The position numbers and the translations under genes are program-made. Shown in pieces: positions 46,676-55,881 of a DNA stretch of 64,000 nt. This DNA is from Alteromonas sp. C1M14 (GTDB taxonomy: Bacteria; Pseudomonadota; Gammaproteobacteria; Enterobacterales; Alteromonadaceae): contig NZ_JAHKQF010000005.1 of assembly GCF_018860965.1 (NCBI RefSeq), forward strand, positions 116,204 through 180,203. Direction: 5' to 3'. The notes under the pieces were generated by a model that saw only the letters and a program-made list of their open reading frames with translations, did no database searches and had not been told where the DNA came from. The first letter of the stretch is position 1. Each line of letters begins with the position of its first letter.

Positions 46676-46953
46676 TAGTGATTTGTATCCCTGTTCTTCG
46701 TGGTGTTGATTTTGCCGGTGCGTTTATCCACATCCACCAATACCACTCGTCCGTTTTTCTTCAGCACTTTTACTCGGTATTTTGTGCCAGTCTGGTCCAC
46801 CCGCAATACCCGGCCTTTTTCGTATTGCTTAGCGCGGGCAGCAGCTTGTGCTCTATCGACGGGGGTGTCTTTATGATCCTGACCTGCCAATGCTTGAGGG
46901 GCCAGCAGGCTCATCAAACATAACGGAAGTATCAGTCTCTTAAGTCTTTTCAT
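46675..46953 (-). CDS. PepSY-like periplasmic protein, first gene of the phoPQ-like operon
   Basis: 92 residues with a cleavable signal peptide (LLAPQALA-GQ). The mature part is one small PepSY-type unit (KYRVKVLKKNGRVVLVDVDKRTGKI) after a basic linker. PepSY units often bind or inhibit proteases or sense envelope state. Position and TAATG overlap with the regulator gene suggest a periplasmic accessory of this two-component system (inference). Confidence 0.8.
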   Translation of the reverse strand: MKRLKRLILPLCLMSLLAPQALAGQDHKDTPVDRAQAAARAKQYEKGRVLRVDQTGTKYRVKVLKKNGRVVLVDVDKRTGKINTTKNRDTNH

Positions 46954-47165
46954 ATGATCTCTGGTCGCAGTGCACCGAATAAAAATGTTAACGGTTTAAA
47001 ACCGAATATTATCCTAGCATACCGGTGACAAATGAACATCGGCTGAATGTATGCCAACGTTCAGTTGTCACGGCAATGGTCGGGGTGCCTACGTTTTTTA
47101 TCGGCAATGTGGCCGCTAAATACATCTTGGACAACACTCGCCTCACGTATAGAGCAGTAGAGCAG

Positions 47166-47465
47166 TTAGGGAAGCACTTTTTTATAAGGCTTAACCACAA
47201 CGCTCTCGTAAACCCCAGCATCCACATAAGGGTCGGCATCAGCCCATTGTTGGGCGTCTGCTAGTGAAGCAAAGTCTGCCACCACTAACGAACCGGTAAA
47301 GCCAGCAGGGCCTGGATCGTCGCTATCAATGGCAGGGAACGGGCCCGCAATCAGCAAACGGCCTTCTTCGTTCAAAGCATGTAAGCGAGCCAGGTGGTCA
47401 GGACGGGCCGCCAAACGTTTTTCTAAGCTATTCGCTACATCGGTAGCGCAAATCATGTAGTACAT
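47166..47465 (-). CDS. yciI: YciI family protein
   Basis: 99 residues of the small ferredoxin-like YciI type: [28 protein letters not shown] with the conserved His, [25 protein letters not shown] and a C-terminal [16 protein letters not shown] with the conserved Asp. It starts eight bases after the trpA stop and so ends the trp transcript. Its reaction is unknown. No clear terminator is visible in 46954-47165, which otherwise holds only promoter-type sequence for the PepSY gene. Confidence 0.9.
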   Translation of the reverse strand: MYYMICATDVANSLEKRLAARPDHLARLHALNEEGRLLIAGPFPAIDSDDPGPAGFTGSLVVADFASLADAQQWADADPYVDAGVYESVVVKPYKKVLP

Positions 47466-47472
47466 TGTGTTA

Positions 47473-48282
47473 CTAATCCTTTTTAGTGGCTGCTTTCATT
47501 TTACCGACGAATTCATCTAACGCCTTGGTCATGGCGTTAATATCGTCTAAGTTGTCTGCAATGAGGTTAACGGTTGCGGAGCCGCTAATCGCCCCCGCCG
47601 CGCCAGCCTTAATGGCCGTTTTTACCTGCTGGGGGGTAGAAATACCAAACCCGAGTAAAGGCGGTGCACACTGGTATTCCGTTAGCTTGTTAATGAGTGC
47701 ATCTGCCGGCGTGTCGGCGGCGGTTTCAACACCGGTGACCCCAGCGCGCCCCAGTAAATACGTGTACCCATGCGAATGTTCACCAATCTGAGACAAGGTT
47801 TCTTCGGTGGCATTGGGTGGCGCAATGAGTATTTGCGCAACGCCTGTAGATTTAGCAACCTCAAGGAAAGGGGTGGCTTCTCGTAACGGCACATCCGCAA
47901 TCAGGATAGAATCGACACCGGCTTCTTTGGCTTGGGTATAAAAGTTATCAATACCTTTTGCCATCACCAAGTTACTGTACAACAGTAAGCCAATGGGCGT
48001 GTCTGGATAACGCTGACGCAACCGTTTTAGCAAAGAAAAACAGCTATCGGGGGTAACATGACTGTCTAACGCACGAATACTCGCTGCCTGAATTGTGGGG
48101 CCGTCTGCAATGGGATCACTATAGGGAATACCTAATTCCAAGGCATCAGCGCCACTATCGATAAGCTGACTGATAATGCGCTCTGAGGTGTCAATGTCGG
48201 GGTCACCCAGCATAACAAAAGGTACAAAAGCACCTTGATTATCGGCGTCTAGCCGGGCAAACATGGCTTTATAGCGATCCAT
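47473..48282 (-). CDS. trpA: Tryptophan synthase alpha chain
   Basis: 269 residues, TIM barrel. Catalytic Glu in [17 protein letters not shown] and Asp in [13 protein letters not shown] are present, with the phosphate-binding GFGIS and GAISGSA loops. It cleaves indole-3-glycerol phosphate and passes indole to TrpB. Overlaps trpB by 14 bases. Confidence 0.98.
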   Translation of the reverse strand: MDRYKAMFARLDADNQGAFVPFVMLGDPDIDTSERIISQLIDSGADALELGIPYSDPIADGPTIQAASIRALDSHVTPDSCFSLLKRLRQRYPDTPIGLLLYSNLVMAKGIDNFYTQAKEAGVDSILIADVPLREATPFLEVAKSTGVAQILIAPPNATEETLSQIGEHSHGYTYLLGRAGVTGVETAADTPADALINKLTEYQCAPPLLGFGISTPQQVKTAIKAGAAGAISGSATVNLIADNLDDINAMTKALDEFVGKMKAATKKD

Positions 48283-49462
48283 TAAAATCTTCTCCTAGAA
48301 TCTTGATGACATGCCCTAAATCTTTGTCGCCTCGGCCAGATAAATTCACCACTATGATGGTGTCATCTTCGGCGGTATCGGCCATATTTAACGCATGGGC
48401 TAACGCATGGGAGGACTCCAGCGCAGGGATAATACCTTCTTTACGGGCGAGTAACTGAAAGGCATTTAAGGCTTCTTCGTCGGTAACCGACACATACTCT
48501 GCGCGACCAATATCGGCCAAGTAAGCGTGTTGTGGCCCTACGGCTGGATAATCAAGCCCGGCTGATACCGAATAGCTTTCTTCAATCTGCCCTTGTTTGT
48601 CTTGCATGATGTACGTATAGGCACCATGTAAAATGCCTTTTGTGCCCGTACAGATGGTGGCGCCGTGCTCTTTGGTATGCAAGCCTTTACCGGCCGGCTC
48701 TACACCAACCAGTTTCACCGATGGCTCATCAATAAAGTCGGCAAACATACCAATGGCGTTAGAACCACCGCCTACGCATGCCACCACCGCGTCAGGTAGG
48801 CGGCCTTCTTTTTCTACAATCTGTGCCCGGGTTTCTTCACCAATCATACGGTGGAACTCGCGAACAATATGGGGGAACGGATGGGGGCCGGCAGCAGTGC
48901 CCAGTAAGTAATGGGCTTTTTCATAGTTGGCAGACCAATCACGTAAGGCTTCGTTTACGGCGTCTTTTAGGGTACCTGAGCCTGCGTGAACGGGGATCAC
49001 TTCGGCTCCCATTAAGCGCATTCTAAATACATTAGGCGCTTGGCGTTCAACGTCTTTTGCACCCATGTAGATACGGGCTTTCAGGCCTAAAAGGGCACAG
49101 GCTAGGGCGGTAGCTGTACCATGTTGGCCTGCCCCTGTTTCGGCGATAACTTCGGTTTTGCCCATGCGTTTGGTCAATAAAGCCTGACCCAGCACCTGAT
49201 TGGTTTTATGGGCACCACCATGAAGTAAATCTTCCCGTTTTAGGTAAAGTTTCACTTTGGGGTTGCTTACCAAGTTGCGAGTAAGGGTCATAGCCGTAGG
49301 CCGTCCCGCATAATCTTTTAGCAGACTGGTAAATTCTTCCTGAAAGGCAGGATCGTCTTTGGCGTCTAAAAAAGCCTTTTCCAGCTGGTCGAGTGCTGGG
49401 ATGAGAAGTTCGGGCACATACATGCCGCCGAAATCTCCGAATTTAGAATCAAGTTGGTTCAT
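48269..49462 (-). CDS. trpB: Tryptophan synthase beta chain
   Basis: 397 residues, PLP-dependent. The PLP lysine lies in [17 protein letters not shown], the phosphate loop is [12 protein letters not shown], and [12 protein letters not shown] and the catalytic Glu in ETGAGQHG are intact. It joins indole and serine to form tryptophan. Confidence 0.98.
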   Translation of the reverse strand: MNQLDSKFGDFGGMYVPELLIPALDQLEKAFLDAKDDPAFQEEFTSLLKDYAGRPTAMTLTRNLVSNPKVKLYLKREDLLHGGAHKTNQVLGQALLTKRMGKTEVIAETGAGQHGTATALACALLGLKARIYMGAKDVERQAPNVFRMRLMGAEVIPVHAGSGTLKDAVNEALRDWSANYEKAHYLLGTAAGPHPFPHIVREFHRMIGEETRAQIVEKEGRLPDAVVACVGGGSNAIGMFADFIDEPSVKLVGVEPAGKGLHTKEHGATICTGTKGILHGAYTYIMQDKQGQIEESYSVSAGLDYPAVGPQHAYLADIGRAEYVSVTDEEALNAFQLLARKEGIIPALESSHALAHALNMADTAEDDTIIVVNLSGRGDKDLGHVIKILGEDFNGSL

Positions 49463-49484
49463 GAATAATCCTGTTGATTACCAA

Positions 49485-50882
49485 TTAATAGCGTCGCGCT
49501 TGCGTAAACAGCGCCGCCAGCTTTTCAGCAGATTTTTCGCCCGGTGCATCTTCGACACCGGAATTTACGTCAACGGTTGCCACTTTGGTTGATAACGCTT
49601 GGCAAATATTTTGTGGCCCAATACCGCCCGCAATAATTAGCTTCTCGGTATTTGTTAGGGGAGCAAGTAGCTGCCAATCGAATGCTTGGCCGGTACCGCC
49701 TTTGGCATCGCCCGACTGACAGTCTAGAAGCACCCGATGGATATCGGGGTTGCTAAGCAAGGCTTCTAGATTATCGGGCAGTTGGGAGGTGACACCAAGG
49801 GCTTGCCAAACTTGGCAAGTGTCGGGCAATTTGGTTTTTAGATCTTGGCGATATAGATCATCTTCGTTGCCGTGTAACTGAACCGCGTACAGCCCTAACG
49901 TGGCGGCTGTTTTCGCCACAAAGTCTACCGGTTGATTAACAAATACCCCTACATAGTGACCGGGCACATCATCAACAATGGTGGCCGCCCGTTCTACACT
50001 GATGTAGCGTTTTGATTTTTCGGTAAAGATAAGGCCACCGTAATTAGCCCCGTAATTAAAGGCGTTTCTGGCATCTTGGGGGCGGGTAAGTCCACATACT
50101 TTGATATCACCGTAAATAAGGCCCCGTACCGCCATAGACAGGTTTTCTTGTGCCATTAATGCACTACCTACCAAAAAGCCCTGACAAAGGGGCGCTAAGC
50201 GTCGAACGTCACTGTGGGTATAAATGCCTGATTCGGAAATTACCACATGGTCGTGGGTGGCCTTTTCAAGCAAAGGCACCAGCTGTTCTGTGGTGGCTAG
50301 GTCGGTGGATAAATCCCGCAGGTTGCGGTTATTAATACCAATAATTTTGGCTTTTAGGGCAATCGCGCGATGCATCTCTTCTTCATTGCTCACTTCGGTG
50401 AGTATATCAAGGCTTAGGCTATCGGCGACGGCGGCTAGTTTGGAATAAGTCGCATCATCTAAAACACTTAGCATCAACAAAATGGCATCGGCTTGATAAT
50501 AGCGAGCAAGATAAACCTGATATTCGTTGATGAAAAAGTCTTTGTTTAAAACCGGTTGGCTTACCCGGGCCGTGACGTATGACAGATAATCATAGTTGCC
50601 CTGAAAGTATTTTTCGTCGGTAAGCACAGAAATGCCTGCCGCATAGGGCGAATAAGCGGTAAGGATTTCGTCTAAATCAAATGCCGAACGTATCAGCCCT
50701 TTAGACGGTGAGGCTTTTTTACACTCGAAAATAAAGCCTGCATTGTCTTCATTTAACGCATCAAACAAGCTTTTGGTAGAGGGGGTTAAGTCGTCTTTAA
50801 ACGTACTTAAAGGTTTGTCCGCTATTCGCGCCTCTACTTCTATGCGTTTATCATCAACGATGCGAGTTAACACATTACTCAT
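49485..50882 (-). CDS. trpCF: Bifunctional indole-3-glycerol phosphate synthase / phosphoribosylanthranilate isomerase
   Basis: 465 residues, two TIM barrels fused as in E. coli TrpC. The IGPS half (1-255) has IFECKKASPSKGLI, VLTDEKYFQG and IIGINNRNLRDL; the PRAI half (256-465) has KVCGLTRPQDA with the catalytic Cys, VQLHGNED and GGIGPQNI. It carries out two consecutive steps of tryptophan synthesis. One base after trpD. Confidence 0.97.
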   Translation of the reverse strand: MSNVLTRIVDDKRIEVEARIADKPLSTFKDDLTPSTKSLFDALNEDNAGFIFECKKASPSKGLIRSAFDLDEILTAYSPYAAGISVLTDEKYFQGNYDYLSYVTARVSQPVLNKDFFINEYQVYLARYYQADAILLMLSVLDDATYSKLAAVADSLSLDILTEVSNEEEMHRAIALKAKIIGINNRNLRDLSTDLATTEQLVPLLEKATHDHVVISESGIYTHSDVRRLAPLCQGFLVGSALMAQENLSMAVRGLIYGDIKVCGLTRPQDARNAFNYGANYGGLIFTEKSKRYISVERAATIVDDVPGHYVGVFVNQPVDFVAKTAATLGLYAVQLHGNEDDLYRQDLKTKLPDTCQVWQALGVTSQLPDNLEALLSNPDIHRVLLDCQSGDAKGGTGQAFDWQLLAPLTNTEKLIIAGGIGPQNICQALSTKVATVDVNSGVEDAPGEKSAEKLAALFTQARRY

Positions 50883-50883
50883 T

Positions 50884-51909
50884 TTAATTTGCCTCCCGAT
50901 GGCTTACACAGGCGACCTGAGTTAAAACAGATAAGGGTTTGGCTGTTCGCATGGCTTCCATTGCCATTTCAGCCCCATCTTTAAAGCCGCTGGCGTGACC
51001 GGTAAGGCTAAGCAGGGCACCACAGTTCATGGCAATGGCCGCTCGATGTGCCTCTTTACCTTCTCCGGATAAGGCCGCTTCTATCATTTTACGGTTGTCA
51101 TCTGGCGTACCCCCTTCAATGGCACTTAGCGGGTAACTGGGTAAGCCAAAATCTGCCGGTGTCACGGTGAGGTTGCGAATATCGCCGTGCTCAAGATCGA
51201 GAATGTGAGACTCGCCATGTAAGGCCAGTTCGTCTAGGCCATCACCATGAACAATCATGGCGCGATGCTGGCCAAGTAACATTAGCGTTTCGGCATAGGG
51301 TTTAAGTAACTCTGGCGAATACACCCCAAATAGCCCGTGGGTTGGTCCCGCAGGGTTAGCAAGGGGGCCGAGAATATTAAATATGGTACGTGTTTTTAAT
51401 GCGGCGCGAATAGGTGCAGCGTGGCGCATACCGGCATGATAAACCGGTGCAAATAAGAAGCAAAAATTGGTTTCGTCGAGACATTGGCGGGCAATATCGG
51501 GGGTGATATCTAATTTGATACCAAACTGACGAAACAAATCTGCTGAGCCTGAACGACTAGAAACGCTACGATTACCGTGTTTGGCAATTTTTACACCACA
51601 ACTTGCCGCGACAATGCCCGCCGCACTGGAAATGTTAATGGTATTGTGGCCATCGCCTCCTGTGCCTACGATGTCGGCAAAAGGGTAATCTGGCGTGGGA
51701 AACGGCAGGGCGTTAGACACCATAGCGCTGGCGGCCCCTGCGATCTCGTTAGGCGCTTCACCGTTGAGCTTTAAGGCGGTTAACACGGTGGCCAGCACAA
51801 CATCGGGCTGTTCGCCGCGCATAATACTGTTAAACAGCGCGAAAGCCTGAGCCTGAGTTAAGTGTTCTTTTTCAAATAAAATGTCTAGCAGGGGAGTGGC
51901 ATCATACAT
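50884..51909 (-). CDS. trpD: Anthranilate phosphoribosyltransferase
   Basis: 341 residues. The PRPP-binding motifs VGTGGDGHNTINISSAAGIVAA and KHGNRSVSSRSGSAD and the IFNILGPLANPAGP block are typical. Unlike E. coli, it is not fused to the glutamine amidotransferase: trpG is a separate gene overlapping it by eight bases. Confidence 0.97.
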   Translation of the reverse strand: MYDATPLLDILFEKEHLTQAQAFALFNSIMRGEQPDVVLATVLTALKLNGEAPNEIAGAASAMVSNALPFPTPDYPFADIVGTGGDGHNTINISSAAGIVAASCGVKIAKHGNRSVSSRSGSADLFRQFGIKLDITPDIARQCLDETNFCFLFAPVYHAGMRHAAPIRAALKTRTIFNILGPLANPAGPTHGLFGVYSPELLKPYAETLMLLGQHRAMIVHGDGLDELALHGESHILDLEHGDIRNLTVTPADFGLPSYPLSAIEGGTPDDNRKMIEAALSGEGKEAHRAAIAMNCGALLSLTGHASGFKDGAEMAMEAMRTAKPLSVLTQVACVSHREAN

Positions 51910-52516
51910 GCGCTGACTCCTTATTGGTTAAATATTGAATGCTTTGAAGCAAAAGACGGCTGCCTTGAGCTGTAAGAATAGATTCTGGATGAAACTGAAA
52001 CCCCAACATACGGTCGGCAGGATGATAAACCGCCATGGCCATGTCATCAAAGGTGGCAATGGTTTGTAATTCTGCTGGCAAGGTAGTCGCCACTAAAGAG
52101 TGGTAGCGAGCAACATGCAAGGGTTGGGGCATGTGGGCAAACATGGCTTGCTGTGAATGTGTGATTGCTGAGGCTTTTCCGTGCATGACTTCCCGTGCTC
52201 TATCTACGGTGCCACCGTAGTGTTCAACAATAGCTTGATGGCCAAGACAGATGCCAAGAACGGGAAAACGGCCTTGCACTTGTTTTAGCAATGCGGGCAT
52301 ACAACCCGCTTCGTGGGGGGCACCTGGTCCAGGCGACAATAACAGCAATACCGGCCCTTGTTTAGCTTCTTTTTCCATGCGGGCAAAAAGGATATCAGCA
52401 CTGACCGTATTACGGTATACCAAAATATTTAAATTAAGCGCCCGTAACTCATCCACCAAGTTGTAGGTGAATGAATCTACATTATCAAGGAGAAAGACGG
52501 TAGTAGAATTGCTCAT
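51902..52516 (-). CDS. trpG: Anthranilate synthase glutamine amidotransferase component
   Basis: 204 residues, class I glutamine amidotransferase. Oxyanion strand LLSPGPGAPHEAG, nucleophile cysteine in VLGICLGHQAIVEHYGG and His/Glu in FQFHPESIL are intact. It supplies ammonia to TrpE. Position between trpE and trpD and one-base spacing to trpE support trpG over pabA. Confidence 0.95.
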   Translation of the reverse strand: MSNSTTVFLLDNVDSFTYNLVDELRALNLNILVYRNTVSADILFARMEKEAKQGPVLLLLSPGPGAPHEAGCMPALLKQVQGRFPVLGICLGHQAIVEHYGGTVDRAREVMHGKASAITHSQQAMFAHMPQPLHVARYHSLVATTLPAELQTIATFDDMAMAVYHPADRMLGFQFHPESILTAQGSRLLLQSIQYLTNKESAHV

Positions 52517-52517
52517 T

Positions 52518-54110
52518 TTATTCTCCTGAGTTTAGGGCGCGTTGTACGGCATTAATAACCGCTTGTGCTTTAGTGCGAGTTTCGTCGGCTTCTGACTGTG
52601 GATCGGAGTCGTAAACAACGCCGGCGCCAGCTTGAATGTAAGCGCGATGGTTTTTCACAAAAGCTGACCGTATTACAATACAGGTATCCATATCACCATT
52701 ACCGTTTAAATAGCCAACAGCGCCACCGTAACTGCCCCGTCTTTTTTGTTCTACCTGACGAATTAGGGTAGCGGCACTGACTTTAGGCGCACCCACTAGC
52801 GTGCCCATATTCATACATGCCTGATAAGCATGCAGTGCATCAAGATCGTCTCGCAATTGACCTACTACCCGCGAAACCAGATGCATAACATGAGAATAAC
52901 GATCTACTTTCAGCAAATCTTTGACGTAGCGACTACCAGGCTCGCTGACCTTCGCCACATCGTTACGGGCTAAATCCACCAGCATGATATGTTCCGCTTT
53001 TTCTTTGTCATCTTCCCGTAGGTTGAGTTCAATACGACTGTCTAAATCGTGATCTATCTCGCCATTGTCACGCTTGCCTCTAGGTCGCGTACCCGCAATA
53101 GGATAAATCTCTACCTGATTGGATGATGCCTCGTATTTAATGGCAGATTCGGGTGATGCGCCGAATATAGTAAAGTCTGCGTCCTGCATATAAAACATAT
53201 AAGGGCTAGGATTACTGATTTTTAATTGTGCATAGGCTAAAACAGGATCAGGACAAGGCAAAGAAAAGGTTCTTGATGGCACCACCTGAAAGATATCCCC
53301 GCTAAGAATACGGGATTTAAGGGCAACGACATCTTCGATAAAGGCGTCGTCGTCTTTATCGGTGTCGACGTTTGCGGTGTCAGCAAGGTGGGTGGATGAG
53401 GCCAAAGCACGAGCAGGTGGCACGTCTTTTAACTTGGTTTGCATATGTTCAAGGCGTTGGGCTACATCGAAATAGCTTTGTGCCACATTAGGACCACTAA
53501 ATACGCTTCCAACCAACTGGGTTTGCTGGGTTTGGTGATCAACAATCAGTAAGGTTTCTGCCAAGTAAAAAACATAATCTGGGCAGTCGTTTTCGCCGTC
53601 GGGTACCGCAGGCAATTGTTCAAAGGTTGCCAGCAAGTCGTAAGCAAACACGCCGCCAAGAAAAACCGCATGGGGATGTTGGCGAATGGGTTCAATTTGG
53701 TTTACTAAAACCCGCAAGCCATCAAAAATACTTGCCGACTTTAAGCGGGTGTCTTCATCCAGTGAGGCATCTTCATCGTGAAATGTCAGCGTAATGGATG
53801 TGTCTTGTTGGGTAACATTGGCAATGTTACCTAGGTGCTCGGCAAATAAAGGCAGTACTGACTCGCCGTTTGGCGTAAGCGCGGTACAGGTTACTTGGTT
53901 GCCCCGGCATACGATACGCATGGCGGCGTCAACCATGAGTAAACTCTGCAAGTCATCTTTACTGTCTATTTCTGCTGATTCTAACAGTAAGGCATTGGGG
54001 TGATTGGCACACAGGTGGGTGAACGCAGCCAGGGGATCGTTAAGATAAACGCCCGTTTGCTCTATTGTTTCCACTTTACCTGGTTGGGTGCCCAGTTCTG
54101 CTAAACTCAT
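52518..54110 (-). CDS. trpE: Anthranilate synthase component I
   Basis: About 530 residues, chorismate-binding enzyme: FGASPESAIKYE, IAGTRPRGKRDNGEIDHDLDSRIELN, EHIMLVDLARNDVAKV and GAPKVSAATLI are the active-site blocks. It makes anthranilate from chorismate with TrpG. The ATG at 54110 is chosen because the longer open frame back to 54197 would read through the attenuator hairpin. AGGAG lies upstream. Confidence 0.97.
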   Translation of the reverse strand: MSLAELGTQPGKVETIEQTGVYLNDPLAAFTHLCANHPNALLLESAEIDSKDDLQSLLMVDAAMRIVCRGNQVTCTALTPNGESVLPLFAEHLGNIANVTQQDTSITLTFHDEDASLDEDTRLKSASIFDGLRVLVNQIEPIRQHPHAVFLGGVFAYDLLATFEQLPAVPDGENDCPDYVFYLAETLLIVDHQTQQTQLVGSVFSGPNVAQSYFDVAQRLEHMQTKLKDVPPARALASSTHLADTANVDTDKDDDAFIEDVVALKSRILSGDIFQVVPSRTFSLPCPDPVLAYAQLKISNPSPYMFYMQDADFTIFGASPESAIKYEASSNQVEIYPIAGTRPRGKRDNGEIDHDLDSRIELNLREDDKEKAEHIMLVDLARNDVAKVSEPGSRYVKDLLKVDRYSHVMHLVSRVVGQLRDDLDALHAYQACMNMGTLVGAPKVSAATLIRQVEQKRRGSYGGAVGYLNGNGDMDTCIVIRSAFVKNHRAYIQAGAGVVYDSDPQSEADETRTKAQAVINAVQRALNSGE

Positions 54111-54135
54111 TGTCGCAAGATCTCCTGCTGCGATT

Positions 54136-54164
54136 AAAAAAAAAGGCCCGTTAAACGGGCCTTT
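54136..54164 (-). terminator. trp attenuator terminator
   Basis: On the complement strand AAAGGCCCG and CGGGCCTTT pair around TTTAA, followed by a run of about nine T residues, 26 bases before the trpE ATG. It stands between the leader peptide and trpE. The upstream AACGGGC (just past the Trp codons) can pair with GCCCGTT of this stem, giving the antiterminator. Confidence 0.93.
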
Positions 54165-54203
54165 ATTGTGTTTATAAATACGCACTAACGCATACACCGC
54201 CCG

Positions 54204-54239
54204 TTAATTCAGGGAGTGCCACCACCAAACAGCGTTCAT
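54204..54239 (-). CDS. trpL: trp operon leader peptide
   Basis: An 11-residue peptide, MNAVWWWHSLN, with three consecutive Trp codons, followed by TAA. It ends about 40 bases before the terminator stem. CACTCCC over the end of the peptide can pair with GGGCGGTG (1:2), and AACGGGC with the first arm of the terminator (2:3). Ribosome stalling at the Trp codons when tryptophan is scarce would favour antitermination, as in E. coli. Confidence 0.92.
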   Translation of the reverse strand: MNAVWWWHSLN

Positions 54240-54287
54240 TGTTACGCCTGTTGCTTGTTGATTTTGCATTATCATCGCTCTGTTAAA

Positions 54288-54305
54288 CTTCGATAGGCAT
54301 CGAAG
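54288..54305. promoter_or_regulatory. Perfect inverted repeat between the trp operon and yciV
   Basis: CTTCGATAGGCATCGAAG: 7-bp arms around AGGC. It covers the -35 position relative to the GATAAT -10 element of the trp transcript (54268-54273 on the complement) and also the -35 position of a TATACT (54317-54322) facing yciV. It is a candidate operator for both; it does not resemble the E. coli TrpR site. Confidence 0.5.
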
Positions 54306-54353
54306 ACGTTAATCCGTATACTGTGCCCTATAGAAGAAAACAAAAACGTATCT

Positions 54354-55226
54354 GTGTCAACCGGAATTTTAAATAAGCCATTGAAAATTGATCTTCACAG
54401 CCATACCCGTTACTCCGATGGCCACCTAACGCCAGAAGAATTAGTGTTGCGGGCACACAATTTACAGCTAGATGTACTAGCGATTACTGATCACGATACC
54501 CTCGCGGGTTTGCCTGTGGCTCATGCTATGCAGGCCACGCAAAAGCGTAAGCTTACCCTTATCGATGGCGTAGAAATATCCACCGCGTGGCATGGGTTTG
54601 ATATTCATGTGGTGGGATTAAACGTAGACACAAATAACCCAGCCTTGTGCCGCTTTTTGTCGCAACAAGGTGAAATTCGTCGACAACGTGCTCTTAAAAT
54701 AGGGGAAAAGCTGGTAAAGTGTGGTTTTGAAGGAGTTGCAGAAAAAGCCTTCTCTCTCGCCGGCGTGGGTCAGGTTACCCGTGCACATTTTGCCCGCATT
54801 TTAGTGAAAGACTACGGCGTATCTTCTATGGATACGGTGTTTAAAAAGTACCTCGGGAAGGGAAAGCGGGCTGCTGTTAAGGCCGTTTGGCCTGAAATGC
54901 AAGCCGCCATCTCTCATATTCAACAAGCCGGAGGCCGCGCTGTGCTGGCACATCCAGCCCATTATGACATGACAGCCAAATGGTTGCGGCGCTTAGTTGA
55001 AGATTTTGCTGATAGTGGCGGTGATGCCATAGAAACCGCGTTTCCGGGCTTAAACAAAGACAAGCAGTTATTAATTAACGAGCTTGCGTCTACCCACCAG
55101 TTGTTGGCTTCTGCAGGTTCTGATTTTCATTTCCCGTCCCGATGGACGGAATTAGGACGCAATCTGGGCATAGCGTCACAGCTCACGCCGGTATGGCATG
55201 ACTGGCCGTTAATCGCTCACCCATAA
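54354..55226 (+). CDS. yciV: PHP-domain 5'-3' exonuclease YciV (RNase AM)
   Basis: 290 residues from a GTG start. The PHP metal motifs are IDLHSHTRYSDG, AITDHDTLAG, VEISTAWHGFDIHVVG, LAHPAHY and AGSDFHFPSRW, all intact. In E. coli this protein matures 5' ends of ribosomal RNAs and degrades 3',5'-bisphosphates. Divergent from the trp operon and first in a run yciV-yciO-scpA-scpB-rluB. Confidence 0.92.
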   Translation: MSTGILNKPLKIDLHSHTRYSDGHLTPEELVLRAHNLQLDVLAITDHDTLAGLPVAHAMQATQKRKLTLIDGVEISTAWHGFDIHVVGLNVDTNNPALCRFLSQQGEIRRQRALKIGEKLVKCGFEGVAEKAFSLAGVGQVTRAHFARILVKDYGVSSMDTVFKKYLGKGKRAAVKAVWPEMQAAISHIQQAGGRAVLAHPAHYDMTAKWLRRLVEDFADSGGDAIETAFPGLNKDKQLLINELASTHQLLASAGSDFHFPSRWTELGRNLGIASQLTPVWHDWPLIAHP

Positions 55227-55238
55227 CAGGACAAAGCA

Positions 55239-55859
55239 ATGAGTCAGTTTTTCTATATTCATCCAGACAATCCTCAGCAGCGCTTGCTTAATCAGGCGGT
55301 GGAATTAATTCGCCAAGGCGAAGTTATTGTTTACCCAACGGATTCCGGTTACGCCATTGGCTGCCAAATGGAAGATAAGCGCGCGTTAGATCGCTTGTGC
55401 CAGATACGCCGTATTGAAAAAGATCATAACTTTACGTTGGTATGCCGGGATATGTCAGAATTATCCAATTATGCCAAAGTGGATAATACGGCATTCAGGC
55501 AGGTAAAAAACAATACGCCAGGGCCTTACACCTTTGTGTTTAAAGCCACCCGTGAAGTGCCCCGTCGTTTACAAAACCCCAAAAGAAAAACCATTGGTAT
55601 ACGGGTACCTGACAACATCATCGCGTTAAAGCTATTGGAAACGTTGGATGAGCCGTTGATGTCAACGTCGCTTATTTTACCCGGTAATGACATGGCCGAG
55701 TCGGATCCTGATGCCATTCGGGATAAACTTGAAAAGCATGTTGGTTTGATTATTCACGGTGGTTTTTTGGCCGAGCAACCCACAACCGTAGTGGATTTTT
55801 CCGATGGCGAAGCGGTGATATTACGTGAAGGCAGCGGTGATCCAACGCCATTTTTGTAA
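55239..55859 (+). CDS. yciO: YciO/Sua5/YrdC-family protein
   Basis: 206 residues. The Sua5 fold is seen in IVYPTDSGYAIGCQMEDKRALDRLCQIRRIEKDHNFTLVCRDM, TPGPYTFVFKA and the KRKTIGIRVPDN block. It belongs to the YciO branch rather than to TsaC; its role in threonylcarbamoyl-adenylate synthesis is therefore likely minor or different. Twelve bases after yciV. Confidence 0.92.
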   Translation: MSQFFYIHPDNPQQRLLNQAVELIRQGEVIVYPTDSGYAIGCQMEDKRALDRLCQIRRIEKDHNFTLVCRDMSELSNYAKVDNTAFRQVKNNTPGPYTFVFKATREVPRRLQNPKRKTIGIRVPDNIIALKLLETLDEPLMSTSLILPGNDMAESDPDAIRDKLEKHVGLIIHGGFLAEQPTTVVDFSDGEAVILREGSGDPTPFL

Positions 55860-55881
55860 AATTAGGTAGCGAATGTAGTCG

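Noticed and set aside
47025..47264. 79-codon plus-strand frame between the PepSY gene and yciI
   Set aside because: Its 3' half lies antisense within yciI, whose product is clearly recognisable; there is no ribosome site and no family resemblance.
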